Assembly (NCBI GenBank): GCA_037043235.1
Contig: JAWRVZ010000094.1
Location: 2,057,001 to 2,121,000 of the forward strand
From: Rhodeus uyekii
Lineage: Eukaryota; Chordata; Actinopteri; Cypriniformes; Acheilognathidae
Direction: 5' to 3'
Length of the DNA: 64,000 bases
The position numbers were made by a program, and so were the translations under genes. The notes under the pieces were generated by a model. The model saw nothing but the letters and a program-made list of their open reading frames with translations, was not told the DNA's origin and ran no database searches. Positions 21,945 to 34,199 of this stretch are shown here, one piece after another; the first letter of the stretch is position 1, and each line of letters opens with the position of its first letter.

Positions 21945-22650
21945 AACTCAAAAATATGACTTATTAAATCGAAATTATGACTTTCTGTCTTGCGAGCACA
22001 TTGATCCAAACGACACAGGGTGAACTGTGAACATATTAAGAAATAGCCTACTTTAATTGTGGTTTTACCAATGATGAAATTCTCGCATTATTCATGGAAC
22101 GACATGGAATAGCGCTGAGCAAATGTCTTGAAACGATTTGGCGCAGAAAGAACGAAACGGACGTTGCTGCAGTGGCAGCTTTCATTGAACAACAACTTTA
22201 AACCTCTGGCCAATGTCATAGTTATAGATGGATCCACAAAGTTAGGGCCACGGCTATGATACACATGCCTCCTCAGTCTCAAATCAACCCCTTCACATCT
22301 AAAATCTACAACAGAACTCGAGTTCGATCGAGCGATCTCACAGTTTCCCTGTCAGTTACAATACCATTTTTTGGTGCATCCATCTATAACCACGACATTG
22401 GCCAGAGGTTAAAAGTTGTTATTTTATCATTAGTAAAACTACGATTAAAGTATGCCTCATTATGTTCACAGTTTAGCTTTGTCATGTACAAGACTTTTCA
22501 AATCTCATAATTATGACACAGTAAGTCATAATTTTGATTTAGTAAATCATAATTATAACTTAATTATGTAATAATTTCGATTTAGTAAGTCGTCATTTCG
22601 ATTTAGTAAGTCATAATTTCGATTTAGTAAGTCATAATTTCGAGTTTTCA
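21945..22650. mobile_element. Fold-back element with long inverted arms
   Basis: Outer arms: GACTTATTAAATCGAAATTA (about 21960) and its inverse, reiterated in tandem at 22490-22640 (GATTTAGTAAGTCATAATTT). Inner arms: AACCTCTGGCCAATGTCATA (about 22200) against ACGACATTGGCCAGAGGTTA (about 22393). GTGAACATATTAAG (22030) pairs with the inverse near 22465. The left arm carries about 100 extra bp (22085-22185). No coding capacity. Class unknown. Confidence 0.65.
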
Positions 22651-22740
22651 AGCGCGATTTTTTTTCTTCTTCTGTGCCGGAAATTGGCTTCCATTCCCCA
22701 CACTGTGCCCTCCAAACAACATTTTGGCAGACGATTACAT

Positions 22741-22757
22741 TACATATATATATACAT

Positions 22758-22790
<33 letters not shown>
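22741..22790 (+). repeat. (AT)n-rich microsatellite
   Basis: ACATATATAT and long TA runs. Confidence 0.9.
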
Positions 22791-22793
<3 letters not shown>

Positions 22794-22889
22794 CACACAA
22801 GCCTCAAGGGAATATTCTATAAATTATGCAATTAAGTAAGAACATATAAAAACACGTGCAAATTGAAGGGTAAAATGAACAATTAGTCT

Positions 22890-23500
22890 ATGGCAATGGC
22901 AACTTTGGCAATATTAGAGGACATTGCTAATGGCAGAATCCGAAGAGAACGAGTTTTTAGGGACCACAATGATTTCCTGGCCCATGATGACTGCCTTATC
23001 AGCCATTTCAGATTTCCAAGGGCTATCCTCCGAATCTAGTTGGGTCCGAATCTAGAGAGAGAGACAGCGAGGAAACACGCAATTCCCGTTCCGTTACAGG
23101 TGCTGACAACGCTTGGTTTCCTGGCAACTGATTCTTTCCAAAGGGAACTGACCGACCGCTCAGGAATCAGCGAGTCGTCTTTGAGCCGCGCAAAGCCAGC
23201 TGTCCCCATATGATGCCGTTGACCAGCCAAACATTAAAATGCAATTCACAGCGATAGTCGGTTTCCCTAATGTAATCGGAGCGATAGACTGCACACACAT
23301 ATTAGGCACCATCTGAAGATGAATTTGCATACGAGAATCGGAAACATTTCCATTCAATAAATGTGCAGATTATATGTGATGCGCAAATACGCCTAAAAAA
23401 TATTGTGGCAAGGTGGCCTGGGTCAACCCATGATTCATACATCCTTCCAAAAAGCTTGGTTGGGTGACAGCTGGTAGCTGGCAGAGTGCGCGATGGCTTC
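22890..23500 (+). pseudogene. Harbinger (HARBI1-like) transposase, truncated
   Basis: An ATG at 22890 opens a frame reading RIRRERVFRDHNDFLAHDD, SHFRFPRAIL, later FLATDSFQRELTDRSGIS, then the first catalytic region VGFPNVIGAIDCTHI, a segment DEFAYENRKHFHSINVQII, and the second region VARWPGSTHDSYI. The last catalytic block is lost after VRDGFL. At least one early stop and several frame changes disable it. The DDE enzyme would work with the Myb-like partner encoded opposite. Confidence 0.82.
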
Positions 23501-23748
23501 TTGATGAGCATTTTATTTTTAGGATCATTTACAGTGCAACTTTCAGATCCAACCGCATTGACGGCATCAGCTAAACTCCCCCATATTTTCATTTTTTTTT
23601 TTTCCTTTTGTTATTAATTCCGGAGGACAAAGTTCCAAATATTTTTTTTTCTAATTTCTACCTCCGATAGTAGCACCTCCAATTCACTTTCTGTACTTTC
23701 ACTTTCGTTTTCGTGCCGCTTCCTTTTCCCAAATGGACTCATTACCAT
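23480..23748 (-). pseudogene. Harbinger Myb/SANT-like DNA-binding protein remnant
   Basis: Minus-strand ATG at 23748-23746. Pieces read MVMSPFGKRKRHENESEST, ELEVLLSEVEIRKK, FGTLSSGINNKRK and ADAVNAVGSESCTV, the trihelix/Myb-like domain that accompanies Harbinger transposases and helps import and direct them. The frame is broken at two poly-A runs (plus-strand T runs at about 23642-23650 and 23592-23603). It converges with the transposase gene. Confidence 0.78.
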
Positions 23749-24009
23749 ATTTAAATCAGTTTAATTAAGGGAGGAGACTGGGTGGAGTGTTGTGCTCGTG
23801 CATGTGCGCTCAATTTCACGTGAATCGGGATGTACGAAGAGAATATGCGCGGGATCCTTCGAACGCAGAGATTGATACATCTGGATTTTTTTGTGCGTTC
23901 GCACATTCACAGCTTTGTCCGTAAGTGATGTTTCAGTATGAATTCAACGCAAGTCTTAGTACATGAGGCCCCTGCTCTTTTAAGGCTGCCGTTCAGACAA
24001 ACAAACTTT

Positions 24010-24310
24010 GTTTACGTTGTTTTCATGTGACCACTGTAAAGCTGCTTTGAAACAATCTGAATTGTAAAAAGCGCTATATAAGTAAAGAGTTCCCTTGAAA
24101 GGGAATGCCTCGAGTTACGTATGTAAACTTAGTTCCCTAAGAGCATCTGTATCGTCAACCTCAGCCCCTTGCACCTCATGGCTCTCTTCAGACTTAATTA
24201 AGCTCCCGCTTCCGGGTACCGGTGCCTTTTTACAACCTGGATCATGATGTTAATGAGCCGTGATGCGCATTCACACAGTGCTTGTTTTATCAATTATATA
24301 GTGCTTCATG
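24010..24310. mobile_element. LINE tail plus DIRS terminal remnant
   Basis: 24015-24085 has a LINE-type 3' tail (AAAGCGCTATATAAGTAAA). 24087-24160 resembles a DIRS tip (AGTTCCCTTGAAAGGGAA, GAGTTACGTATGTAA). Up to 24310 it is degenerate but similar in layout to the DIRS right end. Decayed. Confidence 0.45.
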
Positions 24311-24312
24311 AG

Positions 24313-24845
24313 TGTCACAGTCTTGTCACGTCTCTCACATTCCGGGTCCTTCTGTGTCTTCTAGATTGTTCCACACCTGTCTCGTTAATCACTGCCCAAG
24401 TCCCGTCAGCTGTGTGTGTAGTTTCCTTGTCTGTATAAATACCCTCCTGTGTCCCTTTGAGTTTGTCAGTATTCGTCACAGTTCCTCTGTCTTTCATGTG
24501 CGTGTGGATGGTCCCCAGTGTTTCCATGAGGTTAGCGGTGTTTGCACCATCGAGTGTGTTTATGTTTGTATTTAAAGTGTTTCAGTTTCTCCGTTTGCTA
24601 ATAAACCTGAGTTTCGTTTGCATCTGAGTTTCCTCGTTTCTTCCGCATCACACGCCATCACATGCTCCTGTTGTATGACAGAAATACCGACCGGATTGTC
24701 ACCCCCAACAGACTTCTTCCCCAAATGGATTTTGAAGAATGGCTTCTGACCATCGCGCTTATGTGCAGCGAGAACTTTGGCCAGTTCGTGTTGGATTTCT
24801 CCTTGGTGGCTTGCGACGCACCGTTGCCGAATCAAACCATCTCCA
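24313..24845 (+). mobile_element. LTR and gag start of an LTR retrotransposon
   Basis: LTR-like 24313-about 24650: begins TGTCACAGTC, has TGTATAAATACCC and AATAAACCTGAG, and resembles the solo LTR at 51798-52102 (shared phrase TTTGCACCATCGAGTG). It is followed by a short frame with PQMDFEEWLLTIALMCSENF and NQTISTLFWGAK, resembling gag of fish LTR elements. It is cut at about 24845 by the LINE. Confidence 0.55.
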
Positions 24846-24847
24846 CA

Positions 24848-25740
24848 CTGTTCTGGGGAGCTAAACCATTTAAAATTTTATAAGATATTAGCAAGATTTT
24901 AAAATGTACTCAGTGTTTAATAGGAAGCCAATGCAGTGTTGACAGAACCGGGCTTATATGCTTATACTTCCTGTTTCTATAAAGAACTTGAGCTGCTGCA
25001 TTTTGGACCAGCTGGAATTTGTTTATTAAGCATGCAGAGCAACCACCTAGTCGCTGTAACGGACACAGTCACGCCCCCGGCACCAGACTCCCCCTTCACT
25101 CCGCCCACGCGCTCCTCTAGTCACCAGAATACTGAGCACCTGCACCTGCAAGAAATCTTTCCCTGCACCATAAAGCCAGCACTCACCTCACTCACAGTGT
25201 CTGGTCTTGTCACTGTCACCCGGACTGTACCTGCGCTCTCGGAGTTTCTCCAGTAAAACTTCTCTAAAGCATCCCGAGTACCTTCCCTTCGAGCTTCCTC
25301 CTGGACTTCTGTGAAACCTTATTTCAAGCCAGCCATCATCAACCATCTCCTCAGTTAAGACTGTTTCCGTTTGCCTCTGCTCTGCACTTCCCCTTACACT
25401 GCCCTGCAACTGCTACTGTCTTGTGTTCTGCCGTCAATAAACCTGTGATCTAAAGTCTGTGTTTCCATCCTGACAGTAGCGCATTACAATAATCTAGCCT
25501 TGAGCTCATGAACTAACTTCTCCACATGTGTCATTGAGAGCATATGTTGTCATTTAGATATATTGTTAAGAAGGAAGAATGCCGTTTTACAAATTCCATA
25601 AACGTGGCTTTCAAATGAAAGATTGGTATCAAAGAGCACACCCAGGTTTCTAACTGACGACGAACACTTGTCAGAGCAGCCATCAGGTGTTAGACAGTAG
25701 TCTAGGTTATTACGTGAGCAACTTTTTGAGATGCCTGCTC
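24848..25740 (-). pseudogene. L2-like LINE ORF2 C-terminal part, split by an LTR
   Basis: On the minus strand: RNLGVLFDTNLSFESHV, GICKTAFF and EKLVHE, then beyond the LTR (25055-25475) the frame resumes with INKFQLVQNAAAQVLYRNRK and LSTLHWLPI. Stops occur. Removing the LTR rejoins this sequence exactly at GTAGC. Confidence 0.75.
25055..25475 (+). mobile_element. Solo LTR, 421 bp, in the LINE
   Basis: Starts TGTAACGG and ends ATCCTGACA, with 5-bp flanks GTCGC / GTAGC (one mismatch). Contains CATAAAGCC (TATA-like) and TCAATAAACCTGTG (poly-A signal) in plus orientation. Confidence 0.78.
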
Positions 25741-26003
25741 CTCAGCCCTATTCACCAGTTTGAATTTTCATTCATTAAAATACTCTAAGTTATTTCCTTT
25801 GCATTTGTGTCTTCATTCACACACTACACCTGTGATTGATGTATCTAAAGTGTTATATTATTATTAGTAATATCATCATCATCATCATACAAGTTTTCCC
25901 AAAATGTTTCAATAGGATACAGTATTAAACATTGTCAGCTGTAATTTTATATTAGGAAAAAAAAAACAATATGTATTAGTGCATTAGTTAGTGTTCGAAC
26001 TCA

Positions 26004-27240
26004 ATGCTCAGTGCGTCTTTTGTTCCAAGCGAACGAGACAAGTGTTCGCTCATGCAATCAATGTCTTGTGAGTGTGGGCAGTTTCTGAAGTCTACCAATG
26101 TTATTCCTGTACCCAAAGGAGCTCTGGTGGAATATTTTAATGACTTTCTATATTTTAAGGAGTGTTTTGAGAGACTCATATTGTCGCACATCAAACATAA
26201 TATACATAAGGATCTGGAGAATCATCAGTTTTCTTTGCAAAAAAATCTACAGATGATGCAGTCTCAATTTTACTTCACCCTGCTCTGACACATTTAGAGT
26301 AGCTGAACATTTATGTTAGGAAACTGTTTATTTTAGTCCTGCTTTTAATATTGTCATTCCTTACAAACTTTTATTAAAAATTAATCTGGGAATAGATGTA
26401 GCACTTTGCTAATGGATTGTGGACTTTCTTACTCATAGGACAAATAATTTCATTGTCAGAAAATGAAGAAATAGCCTATAGGAAGAAGGTACAGCATATA
26501 ATCCGGTGGTGTGTAGACCATAATTTGGTCCTGAAGACTAACCATTCACAATTGTGTGTCAATGGAAAAGAAGTGGTAAAGTGGTTACATCGAGTTCCTT
26601 GGATTCTACATAACAAAAGATATGGTCCAGAAGCACAAAAAAGGCTATTCTTGCTTCAAAAAATGAGGCATGTCAGATAACCCAAGAGAGCATATGTGCC
26701 TATTACTTTGTGGTATGCTAACTGCACTATGGAAAAGTGCAAATAACTTTGCTGTGTATCTAAAACAGTGCTGATTTTGGTACTGGGCACTGGACAACAT
26801 TTTAGTCAGTTACACACAAAGACCAGTAGCATCATTATGGATCCTACCCATCCAGGACACAGAAAGTTTGTTAATTTACTGTATGGAAACCTGGCCATTA
26901 AATCCAGGACAAATAAGTTAAATAACAGCTTCTTTGCTAAATATATAGCCACCCTTAGACCTTCCCCCACAGCCCTTTTATTTATTTTACTTTAACTGTA
27001 AAGGATTGAGGACTTTTTGTGATTAAAAATGTTGAAGGACATTCAATACATGCCCCACAACACTTTTTATATAATGTTCAATAAGATTTTAGACATTTTC
27101 TTATGTAATGAAAATGTGAATGTCTTATATTTAATGGGCTAATGGTGTTGCCACTCTAAATTTATTTGGACTTGTGCGTGTACTTATGCAATGTTACTTT
27201 CTTAATGTTAATGTCACTTACTTTAATGAATTTTTATATT
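26004..27240 (+). pseudogene. CR1/L2-group LINE RT and C-terminus remnant
   Basis: Plus-strand fragments in several frames: KSTNVIPVPK, FKECFERLILSHIK, DLENHQFSLQKN, later NEEIAYRKKVQHIIRWCVDHN (just after the palm), AQKRLFLLQKMRH, DPTHPGHRKFVNLLYG and TNKLNNSF. These follow the order of a CR1/L2-type reverse transcriptase and its C-terminal domain. The central catalytic part is lost and stops are frequent. 27000-27240 is probably the 3' UTR. Confidence 0.72.
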
Positions 27241-27258
27241 TGTGGTTAGTCTGATGGT

Positions 27259-27265
<7 letters not shown>

Positions 27266-27322
<57 letters not shown>
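27266..27322 (+). repeat. (AT)n microsatellite
   Basis: Continuous TA run. Confidence 0.95.
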
Positions 27323-27324
<2 letters not shown>

Positions 27325-27748
27325 TAGTGGTTAATTAGAGACATTAACTCTTTCACACAAGTTTAAAATATTCTCGCTAACTCCACATTGTGAGTTTTTT
27401 AGGCAACCATTTTAGAACGTTTCCCCCTGTTGTTTCAATGGTGATACGTCATGCTTGTCATGTGACATACCGCAGATGTACTACAATATCCATTTACAGC
27501 ACGTAAATTCAGTCACATCTTCTGAAATACATGACAGTAAGTTGCCAGTGAAGTAGGAGAAGAATTGAGTGAACTTTATATTTACCTATGGTGTGTATCT
27601 GATGTGTATGAATAAAAAACCCTGGCAATTTATAATTTGACAGATTGCTATATTCGCCTTTATAGACATCAATGCGTATTTTTCAAACTATAAATGTATA
27701 GTTTTGGCAAGTATTTAAATGTTTGAATTCTAAAATAAACTTTATGTG

Positions 27749-27880
27749 GTTGTTTACAACGTCAAGGTTGTGGGTTCGATTCTCAGGGAAAGCAAGAACT
27801 GATTCAAATTTTAATGTGCTCTTCGAATGCAATGTAAGTTGCTTTGGATAAAATGTCAGCCAAATGCATAAATGTACATT
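27749..27880 (+). mobile_element. tRNA-derived SINE, head-truncated
   Basis: B box GGTTCGATTCTC and tail TGGATAAAATGTCAGCCAAA are kept; the A box is lost. Confidence 0.72.
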
Positions 27881-28814
27881 ATTTCCCTTGATGAAATATA
27901 AATTATAAAATATTCAGAAACCAATTAAGCTGTCTTGTAATACTTTATCGCAACCACAGCTGTCGCTTTTTTATTGTAACTTTAACAGAATAGTTTTAAC
28001 AGAGAGGGGACACAAAAATAGGAAGAATATGAAGACAAATATGAAGAAAATCTTTATAGAACAGTGAAAATTCATAATTTTAATAAGTTCTTCCAGACAT
28101 TAACACATCATCAGTCCATCCTCTGGGAAGTTGTGTGCTGTGTTTGTCCTTGTTGAATGCACAAATGCAAAATAGCACTGAGCTGACAAGTTCCCGGCAC
28201 AAGCAGTCTGATTACATGAAGTCAATGGGGTTTAATGGGGCTTGAATGGGGCTGATTGCTCACTGCACTTTTCCGCTGACTTTGCTGTCCGTGAACTGCC
28301 ACAAACTTTCTTATTTAAGAGTGAAACTCTGAATTTGAAATAAATCATTCCTGTAAAGTATTTTAACTTGATTCCAGTGAGTCATCATGAGGTTGTGTGG
28401 AGGAGAAATGCTGCAATCAGATGTTTGTTAAGGGCTGTTGTGTCACTCTCATCACTCAAAAATCAAGAGGCTTTTTATAAGAGTCTCTCTCATAATGGGT
28501 ATCTGTGTCACTAAAATAGGTTTAACCTCATCTCATTTGTATTCATAAGTATTTCTACGTAAAAAGTGTAGTTCTAGCACAAATATATTTTAGTACATTT
28601 ATAAAGAAATTAAACACAATAATGCATTGACAGCGTCAGCAACATAAACCCATATGTAACTATAGATGCAAGTTTTCGTCCCAAATTAATACAATTATTC
28701 TTAGGAAAAGGTAATGAACTTTAAAATGAGATGAATGGATTTGGTTTGCAGTTTTGGGTTTGGTTTTCACCCCCAAAAAAATAATGGTTTGCACTTTCAC
28801 TTACTTTATATTGT
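27881..28814. other. Non-coding, nothing recognised
   Basis: No credible frame, TSD or known repeat apart from low-complexity AT stretches. Confidence 0.35.
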
Positions 28815-28819
28815 ATATC

Positions 28820-29940
28820 GGTAACACAAGGTGACTCACAGACAGGGATCCAAGTGCTAGTCTTTATTAAGAGTGGTCGTACGGGCACAAGGTCAGGGCA
28901 AACAGAGCATACGTGATCGATAATGCAGACAATTTCAGGTAGTGAGGTTACGCTCTGTGCCGAGGCTTCGGAGCGTGTGTCGAGAAATCCTGTAAGCTTT
29001 TAGTGAAGCGCATATCGAGGATGACATCTGAAGCCTCGCTTCCGCCTGAGTGGTTCAGTAAGCGGTTTGAATCTTGCCGCAAAATTTTGATTCATTTTTT
29101 TTTTATTTAAATTATCTTGCCAAAGTAAAATATTGGGGGGATTGGAGCATCCACTTCAGTACTGGGAGAGACAGAAAGTTATATTTCCACTTCTGTATAG
29201 GCTTGCTGTCAAGTATTTATGTACCACCTTCATCTGTGCCTCGTGAAAGGATGTTTTCAAAGGCAGGAGAAGTTGCGTAAAAAAGAAAGAAATGGCCTGA
29301 GCCCTAAAACAGTTGAAAAATAATATTCTTGAGTAAAAACTCTAAAGTATATCCTCTTCAATATTTTTCTTGTTTCCAAAAATCACAGTCCAAGATACAC
29401 AAGCACATTCACTGCCCTCTGCCCAGATAAACCAAACCAATTTGATTTATTTATGTATCCTTTATTTATCCAGGAAAATCCCATTGAAATATCATAATCT
29501 CTACTTCCGGGGAGACCCGGTCAAAAAATGGCAGCACACATAGTTTCAGACAAATTATAAAAACACAGACAATCCAACAATAGTTGGATATAGTTGATAG
29601 TCCAATAAATTTCAAGCCAATACATTTATTACAAAGTTATGTCACAAGCTATATTCAAGGCACAGGTCGGGGCAGGCAGAACAGAATCAAACACGGGCAA
29701 ACAGGCAGAATAGTAACGCTCAGAATTGACAACCACAGCTAATCAAGACTTTGCCGTGTGTGCACAGATACTGGAGTCTTTTATAGTTCATATCATGTCA
29801 TGACGTCATGATGGTGTCCAGCTGGTGTGTGCAATTAGTCCAATGTGTGGGTTTCTGGGAAATGTAGTGTGTAGTGTCAGTATATATGTGAGCTCCCTCT
29901 GGTGGCCAGAGAGGGGAGCGCGGAGCTCATATTCATAACA
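28820..29940 (-). mobile_element. Solo LTR (TGTTATG on minus) with hAT inside
   Basis: The right end on the plus strand is ATTCATAACA. The flanks ATATC occur at 28815-28819 and 29941-29945. LTR parts are 28820-28939 and about 29656-29940. The left tip GGTAACAC fits an inverted TGTTAC-type end with one change. Confidence 0.68.
28940..29655 (+). mobile_element. hAT element, right end deleted
   Basis: The left TIR region TAGTGAGGTTACGCTCTG and the hAT-C stretch (TPSSVPRERMFSKAGEV at about 29220-29275) match 15850-17444. The sequence stops after ACAAAGTTATG, about 200 bp before the expected right TIR. Flanks ATTTCAGG / ATTCAAGG may be a decayed TSD. Confidence 0.75.
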
Positions 29941-29945
29941 ATATC

Positions 29946-30438
29946 ATCATGATTATAATTAAATTCAGCCATATAAAGAAAGCACATACATTAAGCAATG
30001 AGAGACATATTGTCATTTTTCTCCCATCTATATAGATAATTTTATGAATAAAATGTGTGTACAAGTGTGTATATCTATACACACATTTTATTAATTTCAT
30101 CCGTTCATTTGCTGATAAATAAAAGTTGCTGTGGTTGGAAGATACATAAATATGTATGTGAATAGATTTATTTTATAATTTAATTTGATAATATTAATTC
30201 ATTTATTTCCTGCAATGGATTTGTTTTAAACAAATACTGACTACTGTTCAAATGTTCAGTATCCAAGCTATGTTGATGTTTTGAAAGAAATATAAGTTTG
30301 CATGTACTGCTAAGTACAGTAAAAACAGTAATATTGAAAGTGTAAAAATGCAGAAATTTAGTATGATTAGTAGGTTTAAGGGTAGGGTTAGTTTAAAGCG
30401 GTGGAATACACATTTTGTACAGTATAAAATGCAACTTA

Positions 30439-30472
<34 letters not shown>

Positions 30473-30525
30473 GTTTGTCCTCACAATGTATTATACTTAG
30501 AAAGCAAAGCATGCAAATGAAGTAT
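29946..30525. other. AT-rich spacer with palindrome and (TG)n
   Basis: A near-perfect inverted repeat AATAAAATGTGTGTA / TACACACATTTTATT at about 30046-30095 and a TG run at 30439-30471. Flanking phrases resemble 4500-4860. No coding signal. Confidence 0.5.
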
Positions 30526-31202
30526 CCAGGAGCCCATTCTTTGTATCTCGCTAATTGAGTTAGCTGGATTTGATTGTTGACGATTTCACATGATCTTGGA
30601 TTGTTTGGTTCTTCGATGCTCATCTGGGACTTGTTATCATAGAAACATGTCCGTTACCTTAAACCTGCTCTGGAGCAGTGTTACTTCATGTTAGCAGGAT
30701 TAGATCACGGCTTTGTAAGCGGAGGTGTTTGTTTTACGAGGGCAACCTGTTGCTGAAGGTGCAAGGATAATTTGGAGAGCTTTCAGGATTAAACGCATAT
30801 TGCGGGATAGACAGGATCCATTAGCAGAGCAGAAGAGTATTTATTTATTTTTTTGGAAAAAGATATCATTTTTCACGTGAGGGTATTATTTATCTAGTTA
30901 ATTTGTTGGATCCTTATGTAACAAATTTGACTCGTTGTAGTCGGACGTTAACATCTGCTCAAACTGTGTGTATTGCCTTTGCTACTTTGCAAGTGGGAAG
31001 TTCCTTTACACTGTTGGAGATGTGGAGAATGATGCTGTCTGATGTGCCATTCGCAAAGTTTACCTGGCACTCAAGCGGTTTTTGGGTGTTTTTGTGGTTT
31101 TTCCAAGCCACTTAAGGCCTTAAGTTGTTAAAGAGAGCTTTTTCATTATTGCAGGTACAATATAATTTATCAGATTATGAAATCATGACCATACCACTAA
31201 AT

Positions 31203-31345
31203 GATGTTTAATTAACAATGTTCGGGAGGAGCACGTCCAAGGATGAAAGCAATCAACTCATCATCAGCAATTACACCTCATCCTATCAGCATGAGAGGAA
31301 GCATGTATATATAGCCTTGTTCGACTCACCTACATTCCTCGACAG
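31203..31345 (+). repeat. Ngaro A1 repeat
   Basis: About 143 bp nearly identical to 36171-36315. After this the two copies diverge; A1 has an extra about 20 bp (AGCAGCTGGACAGTTTATGG). Confidence 0.9.
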
Positions 31346-34180
31346 TTTACAGCAGCTGGACAGTTTATGGCATATGGCTCCACCTTCCGGTCACGATACA
31401 GCCGGAATCAAGCTCTACACGTTAGATGGATTTTCTTCAAAAACCTCCGGAATCTGGAGCGATTCTCATCCGCCTAACACCATGCTGATTATATTATATC
31501 ACCCTCGGCATTTTATCACGGGTGCCAGACCAAACAAACGGATCCCAAGCAACAAACAAGCAAACGTACAGTGAGATGCGAGGCCTGTTCTCGCCACCGC
31601 AAGCGAAACATCCGCATTCATAAAGCTTGTTGAGCAGCAAGCTTGAGTCTCAAGCAATGGAAGGAACGCAAGGAACGGGCTTTCCACCAGCGCCAGGCTG
31701 CCGCCGCGGGCCCTCGGCAAACCGCGCTGCAGTTTCAGCTCACACTCTCTCTCTGTCAGCTCACACAAACAAGAGCAGCTGTAATCCTCCCAGCGCTTTG
31801 ATTTCAGCAAACGCTAAATCACGAGCAGTTTGTGCCATCTCGATGCTACTGTTTCGGGGAATCCATGTCTGAAATGTGATTGTTTTAAACTAACGCGCTG
31901 CCACCTCGCAGCTCAAGTAGTAGCGCGCACCGAAGTCAGATCGAGTGCAGTACAGCCCGATCGCACGTGCTGCTTCCAGATCGCTCGCTCAGCCGCCCAC
32001 ACAAGAATCAAGAACTCATTGCCAACATTGCCTGGATGATTCAACTTAATCACCTACTAAGTGGACTCTCTGGAAAAGAAACCAAATGCACTTCTTATTT
32101 CAAAGTAATTCACTGTCTTCAATCCTTTAAGTCTATGATAAGTCTTATAAGTCTATAGATGATATTTGAATGATCTATTTAAATCTATGATCTATGTCTA
32201 TTTAAAGCCAATAAGTTTGTGAACTTTCATTAATTTTGATATTCCTAATTCCAACAGGTAAGTGTGTTTAGTCATTAAATATGCAACATGCATCTGATAT
32301 AAATTAAACTCCTTTTCAATATTATAATTGAAAGGTTAAATACTTTATGGAAATCAGAGAATTTTACAAACCATAGTGGAGTTTTATTAATTGCATATAT
32401 ATTTAGATGTCTGTAAATAATCTTCAAGAGATTGAATAGCAACAAGTGTTGAGCACTTTCTCTGGCTCAGCGCCAGCCAATGTGTTGGAATTTAGCAGGC
32501 GATCAAGTGATGCCCCGCCTTTCCGCCACAATGTCCAAGATTGAGATGTACCTGTTTGATGATGAAAACTTCCTCTCTCAAGTTCCTTCGCCATATCCCA
32601 CTGATGAAAGGAGCTCCCAAGCTCAACAAAACACTTCAACCGAGCGGTCATCGCACCCTATGACGCCATGGCTTACATTCACCTCCACTATCAACACATC
32701 CGCCATCTTCTTACTCAACTTCCTACGACACCTCAGCACTTGCGTCAATAGTGAAAGGAGAACGACCAAAGCAAAACTAACTAGAATACAGGTCTCGCTC
32801 CAGTCAGCTGTACCATCTCCAAATTCACTCTACCTTCAAAATGCCTCAAACCTTCGCTCCCTAAATCTTCATCTCTCTCCCTTGCAAGACCAGATCTTCA
32901 AGCGTTAAGTCGCAGCAGCAGCACACTGCAGCTTTCCAGCACTGCACCTCACATGCCAGCCTTTAGTGACACACGCCGCCCTCCAAGCATGAGCTTACCT
33001 CTGCCAGTGGTGCAGGCTCAGCACAGAAGCACGTACCTAACCTTTCCCTTATTTTTGGCCTGCAGCCCTACCATCCGGTTCTAGCGTGAGGCTGCCTCCG
33101 CTAGCGGCGCAGGCCCAGACAGTCTGTTTTATCTTCCCTTTCTACCCCTTCTGTCTCTCTCCAGGCGTCAACCCAAGCGTTAGGTTGCCTCCGCAAGTGG
33201 CTTCGGCCCTGGCCTTTTTTCCTCCTAATTCTTTCCACCATGCTAAATCTCCTTTGATCCTGTTCTCTGCAATGCTCATGCCATTCCACAAACACTCCTG
33301 CTTGGAACCACCCCTGTCGCCAACAACAGTAGAACACAAATCCTCACTGAAGTTAAGGCTGCTGCCAGCAGAGGAAGACCCATTCCCAACAAATATATAA
33401 ATATTCAGAGTTGATATTTCTCAACGCCTCTAAATTTCCATTCTTCAAGGAAGATTACATGTGGAGTGGAAGAATTCAAGACTTTCCACTCCACATATAA
33501 TCCGCTTCACGTTGTCTCTATCCACCACCACTGATTCATATTGCATTTCAACAACACCAAGAACCCCCAAGCTAGCTTAACCATGGGTTACATAGGTGAA
33601 ATCTACTTCCCTCTGCTGAAATTTAATCCTCTGCTCATCAGAGGTAACTCAAGAACTCAACCCACCAGCTCAAACACCAGACAACCAATTACGTTTGAAA
33701 TCCGTATCCCTACTCTCCGCCAAGGAGTCCACCCAAATGTTGTCCGACCACTCAACAACGCCATGATCGAGCCATATTGGTTTCAGTTTCCTCAGATTCT
33801 GTCACATCCAACCTTAATCCAAATCCATCCATATCCTGACCCGTCAGCGCTGCATGACGAAAGTAAGGTAGACCAAACCACAAAGGCCTTTAACTTCAAC
33901 GAACAACAACAATCCCTCCTACCTTCATTTAAGAGATCAGGCCAAACTCACATCCGACCCACTCATCACAGACGACTTCAATCACCCCATCACATGTTTT
34001 GTTCTAAAACTAGCAGATCCAAGCACTGGGCCGCGGGTCATCGGAAGCCAAGAGATACATTCGATCAAATCAGTCTCTCCAGAAATGGCTTTTACTGCCA
34101 CAGAGACAACAGAAAATGAGGAAAGAGATAATCTCCATCATCCAACACGTGATTGTTTCCAGAGGAAGTTCTCCACTCCC
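31346..34180 (+). other. Ngaro internal region, unassigned
   Basis: Longer plus-strand frames at 32480-32908 and 33541-34119 are Ser/Pro/Asn-rich and probably come from ORF1 or pol of the element, but I cannot match a domain. Near 31560-31740 a Cys/Arg-rich coding-like stretch could be from gag. No RT catalytic box was seen. Confidence 0.4.
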
Positions 34181-34199
34181 GCATGAGCTCAGTTCAAAT

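Noticed and set aside
30526..31200. Host gene at 30900-31115
   Set aside because: The frame (DPYVTNLTR...) is exon 1 of the Harbinger transposase.
33541..34119. 192-codon plus-strand frame as a host gene
   Set aside because: Within the Ngaro boundaries, low complexity (Pro/Ser/Asn/His), and no introns or domain; more likely element sequence.
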